Assembly (NCBI GenBank): GCA_946122785.1
Contig: CAMGYJ010000010.1
Coordinates: forward strand, 44,599,134-44,663,133
Reading direction: 5' to 3'
DNA: 64,000 bases
Source: Linum tenue
Taxonomy: Eukaryota > Streptophyta > Magnoliopsida > Malpighiales > Linaceae
How positions within the stretch are numbered: position 1 is the first letter of the stretch; every line of letters starts with the position of its first letter. The notes beneath the pieces are model-generated. The model was not told where the DNA came from. It did no database searches and was given only the letters and a program-made list of their open reading frames with translations. A program made the translations under genes and the position numbers. This document shows, one piece after another, positions 47,263-57,829 of this stretch.

Positions 47263-49800
47263 GTTGCATCATTTGCATATAAAGCCAACGCATTTGCATT
47301 ATTTGTGCTCATTCACGTCATTTTTTATGTTCATTTACGTAATACTATGATGATTTACGTAAGAGTGTAAGTTTTTCACGTAAATAGAAATTCAGACTTT
47401 TTTCTCCCTAATAATTTGTATTGGCTATATGTTATGGAATTAAATTTGGATTATCAATTAAACTGTAAAAATATGTTGCATTGATAATAATCTACACACA
47501 ATGACATCCATTTTGATCAATTTCAAAGTTTAAAATGTTATTTTACAACGGCGTGAATAATTAACAATATGTGTGAATGAACACCAGGTTGTTGCGTGAC
47601 CTAACAAAATTGGTTGCGTGAATAATCAACACTCTTATGTGAATAACGCAAATATGGCGTGAATACAACAAATATGACGTGAATAACCCAAAATCTGGTA
47701 TTTTGTCACCTACAAGAGCCTTCACTCAAAACAAAATAACACTAAGCGAGTATATTACGCTAATTGTATTATCTATGAAAAATGATTATTTTATGTGGTT
47801 AAGCTTCAATTTTGAAGAACGATGAACGGACGAAAGTAAGTAAGTAAGTAACACGGCGAAGCAAGCCGGCGTTGAACGCAAGTGAAAAGGATTGCTTGCC
47901 CCGGCGAACAAGTTGAGAATCGGGTCCCACAAATATAAATGTGGGTTTTCAAAGCCATAATCATCCGTTCTTCAGAGTCATTGAAACCGTCAAGCAAGGC
48001 CGGCGGTCACGCCGACGGGCGACGACAAAGCGGTTGAGATGGACAAAGGCGAGTTTGACACACCGCCGCCGCCACCTTGGTAAATTACTAATTGGATTCC
48101 ACAACTCCACGGCGGAAATTAGAGACAGCGCTTTCTCTCCATCAGCGCGGTCCCAATTGGATTCATGGGAATCTACGACGACTGTAACGCCGCCGCCTCG
48201 ACGTCGCTCTGTTGCTTGATCGTTAGCCGTTAATTTCGGTACTGTGTTACGTTGGCCATGCTAGTGGCATCGCTAGACGCTATGGTCCCATCTCGTTGAA
48301 TTTAATTACCCTTTGTTGTCTTTCTTTTATAGAGGCATGAAAGTCTAATGAATGAAAGACATTGAGGTTGCAAATGAGTTAGAGTGGAGTTTCGATCTAA
48401 TTTGAGTCTGCGTCATTGATGAGCTCACGAGTTTGACTAATCAATTAGTTTGTGAGATCGGCTCGTGCTGTTGCTAAGGTATCATGTCATTTAGTTCATA
48501 ATTTTTAATTGTTCACTTCATGTTTATTTAATAGTAATTAGTATCTGAGCAGTACATGGTACATAATTTATCTTTTGGGCTTGTTCATTATAGTCATATA
48601 TCGCATGCTCAGATTCTTAAACATAATATGTGGTGAGATATATATAGAATCAAACAAAACTATGGATTATATTATCAACGAGCCAATATTAAACTATTAA
48701 TCGGCTCGTTCATAAATTGCTAGTTGAGGTAGCTCCCTCGCTAAAATTGTCCAACGAGGTCATTGCTCAAGATGAGCTAGCTCATGAGTTGAGCTCAACA
48801 AACCACCAAGTCGCGCGAGCTAGCTCACAAGCTTTGCGAGCCTATTGAATATGACTTAGCTCAAACTCGACTTATCATAAAATGAGTCGTGTGTCAAAAT
48901 GATTTAAATACGAATTCGATTTTTTATTTGATGGAGCAGGTAGTTTAAATCGAGTCAATAATGGAGTGAGGGCTACAAGTAATGTATTTGCGAAGGCCAA
49001 AGCTACCCCTTCAAGCTTATTTTCTATCGGTTAACTTAAAATTTTAGTCTCGATTTCGAGATATCCTTGTAAATTTGCCACAATTTGTCAATTTCACATC
49101 TCACACGTAAAGTCACTTAACATTTAATTAAGTTGGACCAATGCAAAAAACAGTCAAAATATAAGCTCACCTACTTAGTAAATAGTAATACCAAGAAAAG
49201 GCCAAAAGAATGCCGCTTGCAGTGAGTCAGTGACGAATAACGGTGGACAAATATGGCTGTATCGCTTTCAGCTTGGTTCCATTAAGTCAGTCAGGGTCAT
49301 TTTTATATATATACATATCTTGCCTGAAAGTCAAGGTTGAACTTAAGACAACGCACACCACATCAAAATAGTTTTTGTGTCCATTGAATACTTTGATGCA
49401 TACATATGGATTAGAAAGGGTCAAAATTTAGCATGTTGTCTCTAGGAATGATAATGGAGCATGACGGAGTGGTATCTCAATACACATATTTATTTTATTG
49501 TCAGTTGGGCGTTGTATCTTTGATCACTTGTTGGAGCAGGTCGACTCATATAATTATGTAATTTAGAAAAAAAATATTTAAAATATTAAATTTTCATTAA
49601 AAATTTGAAAAACCGATAAATGTAGTTAAATTATTAGAGGTATTGAAGTTATCACATATTTACAAGTTTATTATAGTTAAAATATGATGTAATAAAAGTA
49701 GAATTCAAAGTTATTTTAGTAAAATCAAGAATTATTTGAGTAAACTATATCTAATTCATGCACAACAGGTCAATAATAGGACTTATAAGGTCGATGACAA
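47263..49800. other. Intergenic with one GC-rich island
   Basis: Mostly AT-rich. About 47850-48240 is unusually GC-rich and contains ATGGACAAAGGCGAG (ATG at 48040) leading after 14 codons into a TTGGTAAAT splice-donor-like stop. It could be a remnant first exon or a captured fragment, but no further exon could be joined and I make no gene call. The rest shows nothing to assign. Confidence 0.5.
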
Positions 49801-49812
49801 TACACATGCATA

Positions 49813-50347
49813 TAGGGATGACAGTAGAACTCGAATCTACTGGTACCCTACCCGACCCAACCAGGTCAACACGGGTAAAACTTGCTTTGACGGATTGCAG
49901 GTCAGGTTCGGGTTTAAATTCACCATACTTTTTGCATGTTAGGTTGGGTTTGGGTTTACCCATATCCAATCCGTGGATGTCGAAATCCATACTTCCCACG
50001 ATCCACGGAACCCTTAACTAATTAAGTATAATAATTTCTAAACTAATTCCTCACACGTTCAATTAATCATATTGTTTGTGGATGTTTATTTCTAATATTG
50101 AACAATTGGTATGAATGATTGTGAGTTAGTGTGTATGTAGTAGACAATAGTAGTGAAAACTAGTGTAATTGCATCTTTTTACATGAACCCATACGTTCCC
50201 ATGAACCTGCGGATACCCAGCGGTTGTGTTGGGTTTGAGATTTCCAAATTCAGTGGGTTTTACCCCCGGTGTTTTTTTGGATAAACTCATGAATTTGGGT
50301 TTGGGTTTGACAATAACCCACCCCAACCCGATCTATTGTCATCCGTA
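49813..50347. mobile_element. hAT-like non-autonomous element, 535 bases, exact 8-base duplication
   Basis: The left end TAGGGATGACAGTAGA and the inverted right end TACGGATGACAATAGA are flanked by CATGCATA on both sides (49805-49812 and 50348-50355). The interior has GGGTTTGGGTTT and ACCCGACC words, as in the 10288 family, but is not a close copy. Confidence 0.9.
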
Positions 50348-50663
50348 CATGCATATTTGTCCCGTATCGCCTACATGACAAGTATTATGCGCTCCAAATT
50401 AGATCAAACAGACCAGCTAAAATTGATCACGTCAAAATTGTTATCTCTAATCATCTGTTTATGCTTCGTGGGAATTAATAAATTTCCAGTAGAGGTTTTT
50501 TTCTCTCCAAAATAGATCAAATCGCCCAAATAATAATAATCTTTATAGTAAACCCATCCTATATCAACTACAAGTCTTAAGATCACTTTTTTGGTAAAAA
50601 TCTTAAGATCACTCTGATTGAAGCAGTTACATTTTTACTAGAGTCGACTGCATATTATTGAAA

Positions 50664-51018
50664 CATACAACTTACAATTTTTTTTCATACATTGAAACAA
50701 CATTTCTCATGTAGTTTCAATGTATGAAAAAAAAAATTGTATGTTGTCTTTCTTTTGAGTTGCTTAGTATTTTTAAAAAAAATAATAAGCAACCCAAAAG
50801 AAAGACAACAAAATTTTTTTTCATACATTGAAACTACATGAGAAATGTTACTAATAAAAAAGGAAAACAAGTAAATCAAATGTTGTTTCAATGTTTGAAA
50901 AAAAATTGTATGTTGTCTTTCGTTTGGGTTGCTTATTATTTTTTAAAAAAAATAATAAGCAACCCAAAAGAAAGACAACAATTTTTTTTCATACATTGAA
51001 ACTACATGAGAAATGTTA
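50664..51018. repeat. Two tandem hairpins with about 75-base arms
   Basis: The arms 50699-50774 and 50775-50849 are near-complete reverse complements, and so are 50881-50944 and 50945-51017. The right arms of both hairpins are also direct repeats about 169 bases apart (both with AATAATAAGCAACCCAAAAG). A partial further arm lies at 50664-50700. This is probably a duplicated small foldback MITE, lying 370-700 bases upstream of the LEA-2 gene start. Confidence 0.85.
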
Positions 51019-51164
51019 TTAATAAAAAAAAGGAAAACTAAATAAATCACCTAAAAAAATCTCCTCATTTTGTGTGAGTCAATAACAAATTTTTTCTCAG
51101 ATATGAAAAAATCCCGAAATTTACGATTGGTAAAAATCTAAACCCTAAAATTCTTCCCCAAATA

Positions 51165-51172
51165 ATATATAT
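51165..51172 (+). promoter_or_regulatory. Possible TATA element of the LEA-2 gene
   Basis: ATATATAT lies 220 bases upstream of the ATG, followed by a TCACTCTC-rich leader. The distance is longer than in the CEP genes; assignment by consensus only. Confidence 0.4.
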
Positions 51173-51384
51173 TCACTCTCTAATTTTAATTCTCTCACTC
51201 AATCTCACATTACACAATTCTTCCACAACAATACTACCCAAAACCACTCACAGCAAAGCCAAATCTAACAAATTCCAAAAAAAATAAAAATGAAAACCAT
51301 CTAATAACACTCCACTTCCAAATTCCAATCCCAAAATTCGTCTGAATTTCCATACACATAATACATTTTTTTCCCCTCATAGAA

Positions 51385-51960
51385 ATGGAGACGAAGAGGA
51401 GGAAACCCCTTCTGATTTGCTCTATAGCGACCGCCACTGTCGTCGCTATAGCCATCCTCGTCGCTATAACCCTAGCATTCACCGTGTTCAAGCCCCGCGA
51501 CCCGACCGTCAAAATCTACCTAGTGGGTCTGCGCAAACTCGGCGCCGACGATTTGCTATCGGGCCGGAACGTCACGACGGATATGGTGATCGGAATTAGC
51601 AACCAGAATTACGCCGGTTTCAAGTTCGCCAACGCGACGAGCTTGGTGACATATAGCGACGACTTGGTGGTGGGCGAGGTGCCCGTCCCGGGGGGCGAGA
51701 TCCGGGCGCGGTCGGACGTGAACGTGACGACGTCGGCGGTGCTGATCCCGGCGAAGCTGATGAAAAGCAAGGCGGCGCTTGAAGAGGCGCTGGAGACCAA
51801 TGCACTGAAGCTGAAGGCGGCGGTGATGTTGTACGGGACGTCGTCGTTTTGTGGGGTGAAGGTGAAGACGTCGGTGTACACGGAGTGCCATCTCACGGTT
51901 GTGCTTGGGAAGGTGCCGAGAGGGGAGAGCTGGTGTTGGAGCAAGCTGAAAATAAATTAA
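51385..51960 (+). CDS. LEA-2 / NDR1-HIN1-like membrane protein (191 aa)
   Basis: This is a member of the plant LEA-2 (NHL) family, single-pass proteins of the plasma membrane or endomembranes linked to stress and defence. Residues 1-7 are charged (METKRRK). Residues about 8-34 form one long hydrophobic segment. The LEA-2 beta-sandwich domain follows from about residue 40 (RDPTVKIYLVGL, then TTDMVIGISNQNYAGFKFANATSLVTY, the family's N-P/N-Y kernel region) to the end, which includes GVKVKTSVYTECHLTVVL. The length is usual. One exon; the start at GAAATGG gives the expected topology. The coding region is much richer in GC than its flanks. No partner gene is adjacent. The exact member and role cannot be given. 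Confidence 0.9.
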   Translation: METKRRKPLLICSIATATVVAIAILVAITLAFTVFKPRDPTVKIYLVGLRKLGADDLLSGRNVTTDMVIGISNQNYAGFKFANATSLVTYSDDLVVGEVPVPGGEIRARSDVNVTTSAVLIPAKLMKSKAALEEALETNALKLKAAVMLYGTSSFCGVKVKTSVYTECHLTVVLGKVPRGESWCWSKLKIN

Positions 51961-52290
51961 CTTTGGGAAGTGTAGGTTAAATGGTGATTAGTGATCACTT
52001 GTTTTATTTGGATAAATACATTGTGTTGTTTTGTTTTTTTGGTATGGTAATATTAATTAGGCATCTATAATTAACTTTAAGTCGACGATTTGAGTTATTG
52101 GTATCGGAGCTGGTTTATTGACATGGTATCGAAGCTGGTTTGGCTGAGTGTGGTTGTACGTTCGGAACTTCACGACCCTGAACGTTAACAATTGATTAAA
52201 CCGCAAGATACGTTGAGTATGTGCAAACTTTAGAACCCTTGAGTTGGCTTATATTTGAGGGGCGGGCAAGCGAATAGCATATAATCCACA
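51961..52290. other. 3' flank of the LEA-2 gene, no feature
   Basis: AT-rich with a TGGTATCGGAGCTGGTTTATT / TGGTATCGAAGCTGGTTT near-duplication around 52099 and 52123. Nothing further. Confidence 0.5.
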
Positions 52291-52296
52291 ATTAAC

Positions 52297-52687
52297 TGTA
52301 ATAACTGCGCTGCTACGGATCGGGAATCGCCGGAATCGAGAAAGCGAGAATCGAAAACAGACATGCGATTTACGTGGTCAGCTAACACAATGTGTGTTAG
52401 CTAGTCCACGGGCAGGAGAGAGCCAATTTCACTATATTGAGAAGATTAAGATTACAGATTACAGAGGGGATGAGAAGTATTTATATTTCTCCGTGTGGGT
52501 CTAAACCTAATCTAATATAGTAAAGAAAACGGTTATAGACCAGGCCCAGAACCCGAACCCAAATAATATTGAGCCCATACACCGCGGGCCATGGGCGTTG
52601 CCCCTGGTCCCCACTCGCTGATTGGGCATTGAGACCCCGTGACTTCCAGCCGTAGTGGCTGATAGTCCGATCCAAATCACATCAACA
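52297..52687 (+). mobile_element. Solo LTR, 391 bases, relative of 30211-30550
   Basis: It starts TGTAATAACTGCGCTGCTAC and ends CAAATCACATCAACA. It shares with the 30211 LTR the GGAATCGAGAAAG, ATTTACGTGGT, GTGTGTTAGCTA and GTGTGGGTCTAAACCTAATC blocks in the same order, and holds an extra segment near 52570-52640. The flanks are TTAAC and ATAAC, a duplication with one change. No internal genes adjoin. Confidence 0.82.
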
Positions 52688-52692
52688 ATAAC

Positions 52693-53169
52693 TTTTTCCA
52701 ACAACTCGAGTTATTTTAACGAATTGGTTTTATCAAACATCTGTTGACCACATTTCTAACTTCCCATTCTTGGAATAGCTACTGAGGGAATTAACAATTA
52801 AGTCAATCAATTGATCCTCGAGAACATATTCAAGTTTAGGAACTTGCAACTAGCCTAAGCCCTCCTTCGCGAAAAAAAGAGGCCAAACATCATGCACATC
52901 CTCCACACACACTAGGTCTCAATCTCAACTTTAGAGGTTGTCGAATCAGATTAAGTCATCATGCCGGTTTGGCAAGTGGGTTGAGTTTAATGGTCATATT
53001 AAATTCAACCAGTTTAAACCCGATTAACATAATATGTAGGAAAATCTATGATACCAGATAAATTATACATATATCTAAAATATTTTAAAACAATCTCACT
53101 AATCTGCATTCAGATATTATCAAATTATTTCTTCTAACATAAATATATATCACCAAATATCAATCCTCG
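52693..53169. other. Intergenic, no gene recognised
   Basis: AT-rich; nothing assignable between the solo LTR and the hAT-like element. Confidence 0.55.
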
Positions 53170-53177
53170 TCTTCAAC

Positions 53178-54490
53178 TAGGCCTGTCAAAACGGTTTCGG
53201 ATTTCCGATTTAACCCGAACCGATAGTAAGTGTCTTCGGTTTCGGGTTTTCAGTTTCAACCCGAGAAAGGCAGATGCCGGTTTCGGTTCACCTAAACCCG
53301 AAAACCAATAGGGAACCCGAAAACCGAAGCTCTCAGTCTCAGTTCTCAGTTAAGTTTTACGGTGACGTTTTGAGTTTTGTTTGCAAGGGTCCTTCGCGGC
53401 TTCGCCCCATCGCCATTGTCTTCGAAAACCCTAAACGCTACACTGCAGCGCAGTCAGAGCTTCGCCAAAACCTACCCTGCAACTCTTCGCCATCCCTTCG
53501 CCGACAACTCATCCGTTCGTTCAAGATCGAAGCTTTCCTCGCCGGGCGTCGACCCTTGCACATCTGGGTAATGCAACCCTTCTCCGATATGGTTTTAGAG
53601 TTTCCATGGGTTCGTCGATTCCTCCCCTAGCTTCATCGTATTGGGTTTTGATTTTTGCAGGTATCAAGCCCTTTGAGGCTTCGACAAAGGAGATGCCACC
53701 CCTTCGCAGTTCGCACTTCGTCGAACGTCCTTCTTCGATCTAGTGTTAGGGTTCCCCTGGTCTCGTTGATTTCTCTCCTGGCTTCATCAATTTGAGATCA
53801 GCTATGGCATCCCAGTAAGCTCCTCTATCTGACTATCTATTGCTCTTCTTCTTGACCACTTATTTGCTTTCTTCGCTTGCTGGTGCTCTTTACATCCTTC
53901 TGCTTCTTCGGGCAAGTAGTGGATTTGGGTTTTATTGTGCCTTTGCTTCTGGTGATTTTGGTCTACAAATGGTGCTTGTATAATTATTAATTAGTTTCAA
54001 AACCCAGATAGAAGAACAAGTACTCTGCCCTCCATTTCTTCACTAAGCTTCTTTATTAGGGTATGATAATCGGTTTCTCGCACATACGGGCCTAGCTGCA
54101 GCTCCTTCATTTTCTGAATTGCAAATAGTAAAGCCTTAGCTTGTGCTTCTTCAAGCTATACCATATGCAATCCACCCTTTTGACTGCTGCATAATAAAAT
54201 ATGATTAAGTTACGTATAAAATATGTTTAAGTATTTTACTTTGTCTCTAAACTAGTAATACTCTTTAATAGTTAATAGTATGTCTATAGTTATAGAATAC
54301 ATAAAATTAAATATATTAATAATTCATTAATATTTTAATAATAAACTAATATATAAATATTAGTTTTGTATTGTCCACGTCCCATAAAATTAAACATAAT
54401 GGTTAAATATAGTTTCGGGCTGTGTGGCCTCGGTTTTGGGTTTTTGGTTTTTGCGGATCTCGGGTTCGGTTACCCGACCCGACATGCCTA
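53178..54490. mobile_element. hAT-like non-autonomous element, 1313 bases, exact 8-base duplication
   Basis: The left end TAGGCCTGTCAAAACGG and the inverted right end TAGGCATGTCGGGTCGG are flanked by TCTTCAAC on both sides (53170-53177 and 54491-54498). Subterminal regions have repeated TTCGGGTTT/AAACCCGAA words. The interior 53340-53800 is GC-rich with an open frame (53274-53630) lacking any recognisable domain; I see no transposase, so it is non-autonomous, though the interior may be acquired sequence. Confidence 0.9.
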
Positions 54491-54758
54491 TCTTCAACCA
54501 GATACATTGCAACTTGTTTTGAGTGGTTTGATCTAATCTTTTTTTTTTTTTTTCAAAAACCATCCAAACGGAACGTATTCCTACCATTCAAACCCTCAAT
54601 TTCGATCGGCCCAAATTGAACCGACCAGCCGGATAACGGGTTGACAAATGACAACCTTGCCTGAGGCAACCACCTTTACCCAAGGAACAAGCCCAAAAAG
54701 AGAGTTTTTGGTCCAATCTCTCTTCCCCTCCATGAAAGCTCCAACGGTCCAACCTTAA

Positions 54759-54983
54759 GGCCCTGTTCACTTTCATTTTCGTTTTCTGTTTTCATGTGAT
54801 AAATTTGGCAACTGAAATGAGAAAACTTGTTTACTTTTCATTCTGTTTTCTATTCGTTTCCAACTATGAAAACAGAAAATGACAACTTCCTGCTGTTTTC
54901 GAAAACGACAAAATGTTGTTTTCACCTGTTTTCAACATCTGTTTTCTCAAAAACAGGAAACAGAAATGAAAGTAAACAGATCC
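54759..54983. mobile_element. PIF/Harbinger-like MITE, 225 bases, TAA target duplication
   Basis: GGCCCTGTTCACTTTCATTT at the left mirrors AAATGAAAGTAAACAGATCC at the right, flanked by TAA (54756-54758 and 54984-54986). The interior is made of TTTTC/GAAAA words. A classical Tourist-type structure. Confidence 0.88.
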
Positions 54984-54986
54984 TAA

Positions 54987-55670
54987 GCTCCCACCACCAC
55001 CAGCACAAGGAACGAAGCCAGCTTTAGCTGATGGAGATGCATAAAAAATTGGAAATTCCCTCTGCTCCCCAAACTCCCAAAACTACCCTTGTCGAGAGAG
55101 AAACCGCCAAACGAGGAAGAAGACAATTTAAAAATAAATATATTTTTGATTGGGTGCGGTCGAGGTCTAGAAAGGCGAGCCCACCCAACGGGCGGTGCGG
55201 TCAGGCTCGGACCACAATGCAAGCCAATATCCCCTTTTCTCCCAACGTCACCGGGGGGTAATGCTGTAATATCACTCAGGGGGTTTAATTAATTGACGAT
55301 ATTATTAGCGACAGAAGCCATTTTTTTTTAAATTTTAATAATGATTTGTGTCGTTAATTTAATTTAGAGAGGAGAACCATGCACCGATTCCATCGAGCTG
55401 ACTGTCCCCATCACTAAGTCATTAACCAAAGTTGAAAATTTAATTAACTAAATAAACGTCAAGACTTTGATAATAAAATTAACAACGGAATCGTTTAGAA
55501 TAATCGTTATTTAATTAATTAATTGAGGAGTTCGGACTATCCCATAAGAGCTAGCTTTGGTTTGTTGTCTTCATTCTCCCACTGGGCTGAAATTCCCATT
55601 TCTGCCCTTCTCTGTTTGATCGACTTGTTATTATTGTTTTTGTTGTTGTTGTTAACCTCCCCTTTTTTCA
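54987..55670. other. Intergenic, no gene recognised
   Basis: A GC-richer patch at 55020-55260 has overlapping short frames on both strands without a domain. The rest is AT-rich. Confidence 0.5.
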
Positions 55671-56224
55671 TTTAATTTTGGGCTAATACCACTACAACAC
55701 CCAAACTATCCGGAAAATGCCACTTGTGTCCTATTGTTTCCAATATTCCATCTGTGTCCTGAACTATTATATTTTGTGTCATTTGTATCCTACCAATTGT
55801 GTTGACCGTTAAAGATAACAGTTGACCAAACGGCAGTCAACTTAACATTGACTTTTACTTACGTGGCAATGCCAAGTCATTGACACCTCACATTTTTAAT
55901 TCAAAATTAAATAAATTTTGAAAATAAAAAAATTGAAAAAACTTTAAATTCAAGAATATTATTTTAACCTAAAATTAATATTAGTTTTTAACCTAATCTC
56001 TTCTCTTCTCTCCGCCTCCGCCGGGACCTGTAGCTGGAGAAAGGAGCTGTGAATCCGTCACCAGGTCACAACTTCGGAGAGCTTTGTTCCAAACCATTCG
56101 GAGAGCTGTGAATCCGACTTTCCTCCTCACTTCCGTCGTCGCGGCAGCAGCAACCGACCACAACTTCGGAGAGCTTTGTTCCAAATCATTCACCCCATTC
56201 CAATCTCCACCAAGAGCTCCACCA

Positions 56225-56476
56225 ATGACCACCTACCCAAGATCCACCGAGCGAATCGCGGCGGAGGAATTCGAATCGGCGGCGAACGATTGCTACTTCT
56301 TGGAACAGATCTGGAAGCTTCTCGCCGAAATCGAAGATCTCCACCTGCTAATGGACCCGGACGATTTCCTGAAACTGAAGAACCAACTCTCGATTCGATC
56401 GGCGACGGAGACGGAGACTTTCTGCTTCCGTTCGAGGTCGCTGGTGGAGATGAAGCACAAGGTGCCGGAGATTTAG
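56225..56476 (+). pseudogene. Open frame in the second Pack-MULE, probably a captured fragment
   Basis: The ATG at 56225 opens 83 codons (MTTYPRSTERIAAEEFESAA, then YFLEQIWKLLAEIEDLHLLM and a LKLKNQLS segment). The balanced composition looks like a real, acidic helical protein fragment, but I do not recognise the family. Upstream, CACAACTTCGGAGAGCTTTG is repeated (56067 and 56159), pointing to local duplication during assembly of the element. The next frame begins three bases after this stop. Function unknown. Confidence 0.4.
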
Positions 56477-56479
56477 GGC

Positions 56480-56776
56480 ATGGAGGAACCCAGAAATCAA
56501 CAAAATAGATCGACTAACCCAGAACACATCGACGAACAAAAACGAGGAACCCAGAGAACACTGAACCAGAAAGACGAACCCAGAACACTGAACAAGAACG
56601 ACGAACCAGAGACCTACGACATCTACGCCACGACGGTGTACAAGGGCGGAGCTACCGATTTCGTGAAGAGTGACGGAGAAGAGGACGATGACGACGAAGA
56701 ATCGCTGCCTCCGCTTCTCAAGCGCTCGCCCAAGGACTTCGGAGGTGGCGACCCGCTGGATGAACGCCGCTCTTAA
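56480..56776 (+). pseudogene. Second open frame in the Pack-MULE, possible captured kinase-type N terminus
   Basis: 98 codons from ATG 56480: a repetitive EPR/NKNDEP start, then TYDIYATTVYKGGATDFVKS, then an acidic DGEEDDDDEESLPPLLKR run. The acidic run followed by SLPPLLKR and a phenylalanine-glycine stretch reminds me of the N terminus of plant STE20/MAP4K-type kinases, but no kinase domain is present and the resemblance is from memory only. A later segment (56755-56940) continues in another frame with a glutamate/arginine-rich run. Treat as an unidentified fragment. Confidence 0.35.
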
Positions 56777-57468
56777 TCTGAACGCCGCCGCCAAATTCCA
56801 ATCCCTAATTGCTCTGTCCGCCATTTACAGAGAGTTCCAGATTGAAAGTCGAGAGAGAGAGAGAGAGGAAGCAGAGAAGCAACGAGAGGGAGTTAGTGGA
56901 GGCGGTGGGAGAAGGGGAGTTGCTAAGGAGAGGGAGTGAATCGTCGATGGAGAAGAGAATTGACGATCTGGAGAAGAGAAGAAGGGTCACCAGTGAGTCT
57001 ATGAGAATTGACTGATTTGAGTTTTTTTTTTTTGTAATTTTCCATCATTTTTTATTTTGTTTTCCTTATTTTAATTATTTTAGATGAAAAAATAAATAAA
57101 ATTGATAATAAAAATTCCATGTCAGATGCCATGTCAACGCTGACTGGATTTTCTGTTAAATGCTAACGGTCAACACCGGTCAACACTAACGGAATAATAG
57201 TTCAGGACACAGATGGAATATTGGAAACAATAGGATACAAGTGACATTTTTCGGATAGTTCGGGTGTTGTAGTGGTATTAGCCCTTTAATTTTCTTTCTC
57301 ACTCGTGTGTTTTGCATTTTCGTTAACTTAAAATGCATCCGAGTGGATAAAATTCAATGGATCATGTAAGTTTGATTAATGGAGAAAAGTACATAAACAA
57401 AATTGTTAAGGGAGAGAAGTACCTAAACCTTAGTCATTGTCTTTCACCAACTCTCAATGTGAATATTA

Positions 57469-57825
57469 GGGGTCGTTTGCTTATTGGATTTGAAAAATGA
57501 GGGTTTTGGCCAACAAAAACCTTAGGATTTATGTTGGATTTATTGGATTATGGATTTGAAGAGTCTAATGTTTGCATGATAGATTTGATGATGGATTTGT
57601 GATGGATTTGTTAAATAAATAACTAACCATCAAAGATTTGCAAATCCCAAATCAATATGTGGGATTTACAAGTCCGTGGGGTCCACGAATTTGGTTCCAA
57701 AATAAAGACCAAATCCGTGGACCCCACGGATTTAGCATCTTTCAACAAACAATGGACTTATGTTAAATCTATCAAACTTGGGATTTGAGTACCAAATCCA
57801 TGACTCAAATCCAACAAGCATAGTT
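57469..57825. mobile_element. Truncated PIF/Harbinger-like relative of the 13428 element
   Basis: It starts GGGGTCGTTTGCTTATTGGA after a TTA (57466-57468) and has the same GGATTTG word content as 13428-14327, including a phrase around GTGGGGTCCACGAATTTGG that resembles that element's GTGGACCCCACGG. The right end TCAAATCCAACAAGCA mirrors the left subterminal region, but the last dozen bases are degraded. Confidence 0.7.
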
Positions 57826-57829
57826 CTAA

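Larger units (their letters stand above)
55680..57284. mobile_element. Second Pack-MULE-type Mutator-like element
   Basis: The ends GGGCTAATACCACTACAACA are mirrored (inverted right end identical for these 20 bases), with similarity continuing for about 100 bases. TTTAATTTT flanks both sides (55671-55679 and 57285-57293), an exact 9-base duplication. GTTGACC words lie just inside both ends, as in the 44735 element, but the terminal sequence differs, so it is another family. The interior is GC-rich with two consecutive open frames and no transposase. Confidence 0.93.

Noticed and set aside
51556..51944. Minus-strand open frames of about 111 codons
   Set aside because: Antisense shadows of the GC-rich LEA-2 coding region.
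53274..53630. 118-codon open frame inside the 53178 hAT-like element
   Set aside because: No domain, begins inside the CCCGAA terminal repeats and is bounded by the element; not supported as a host gene.
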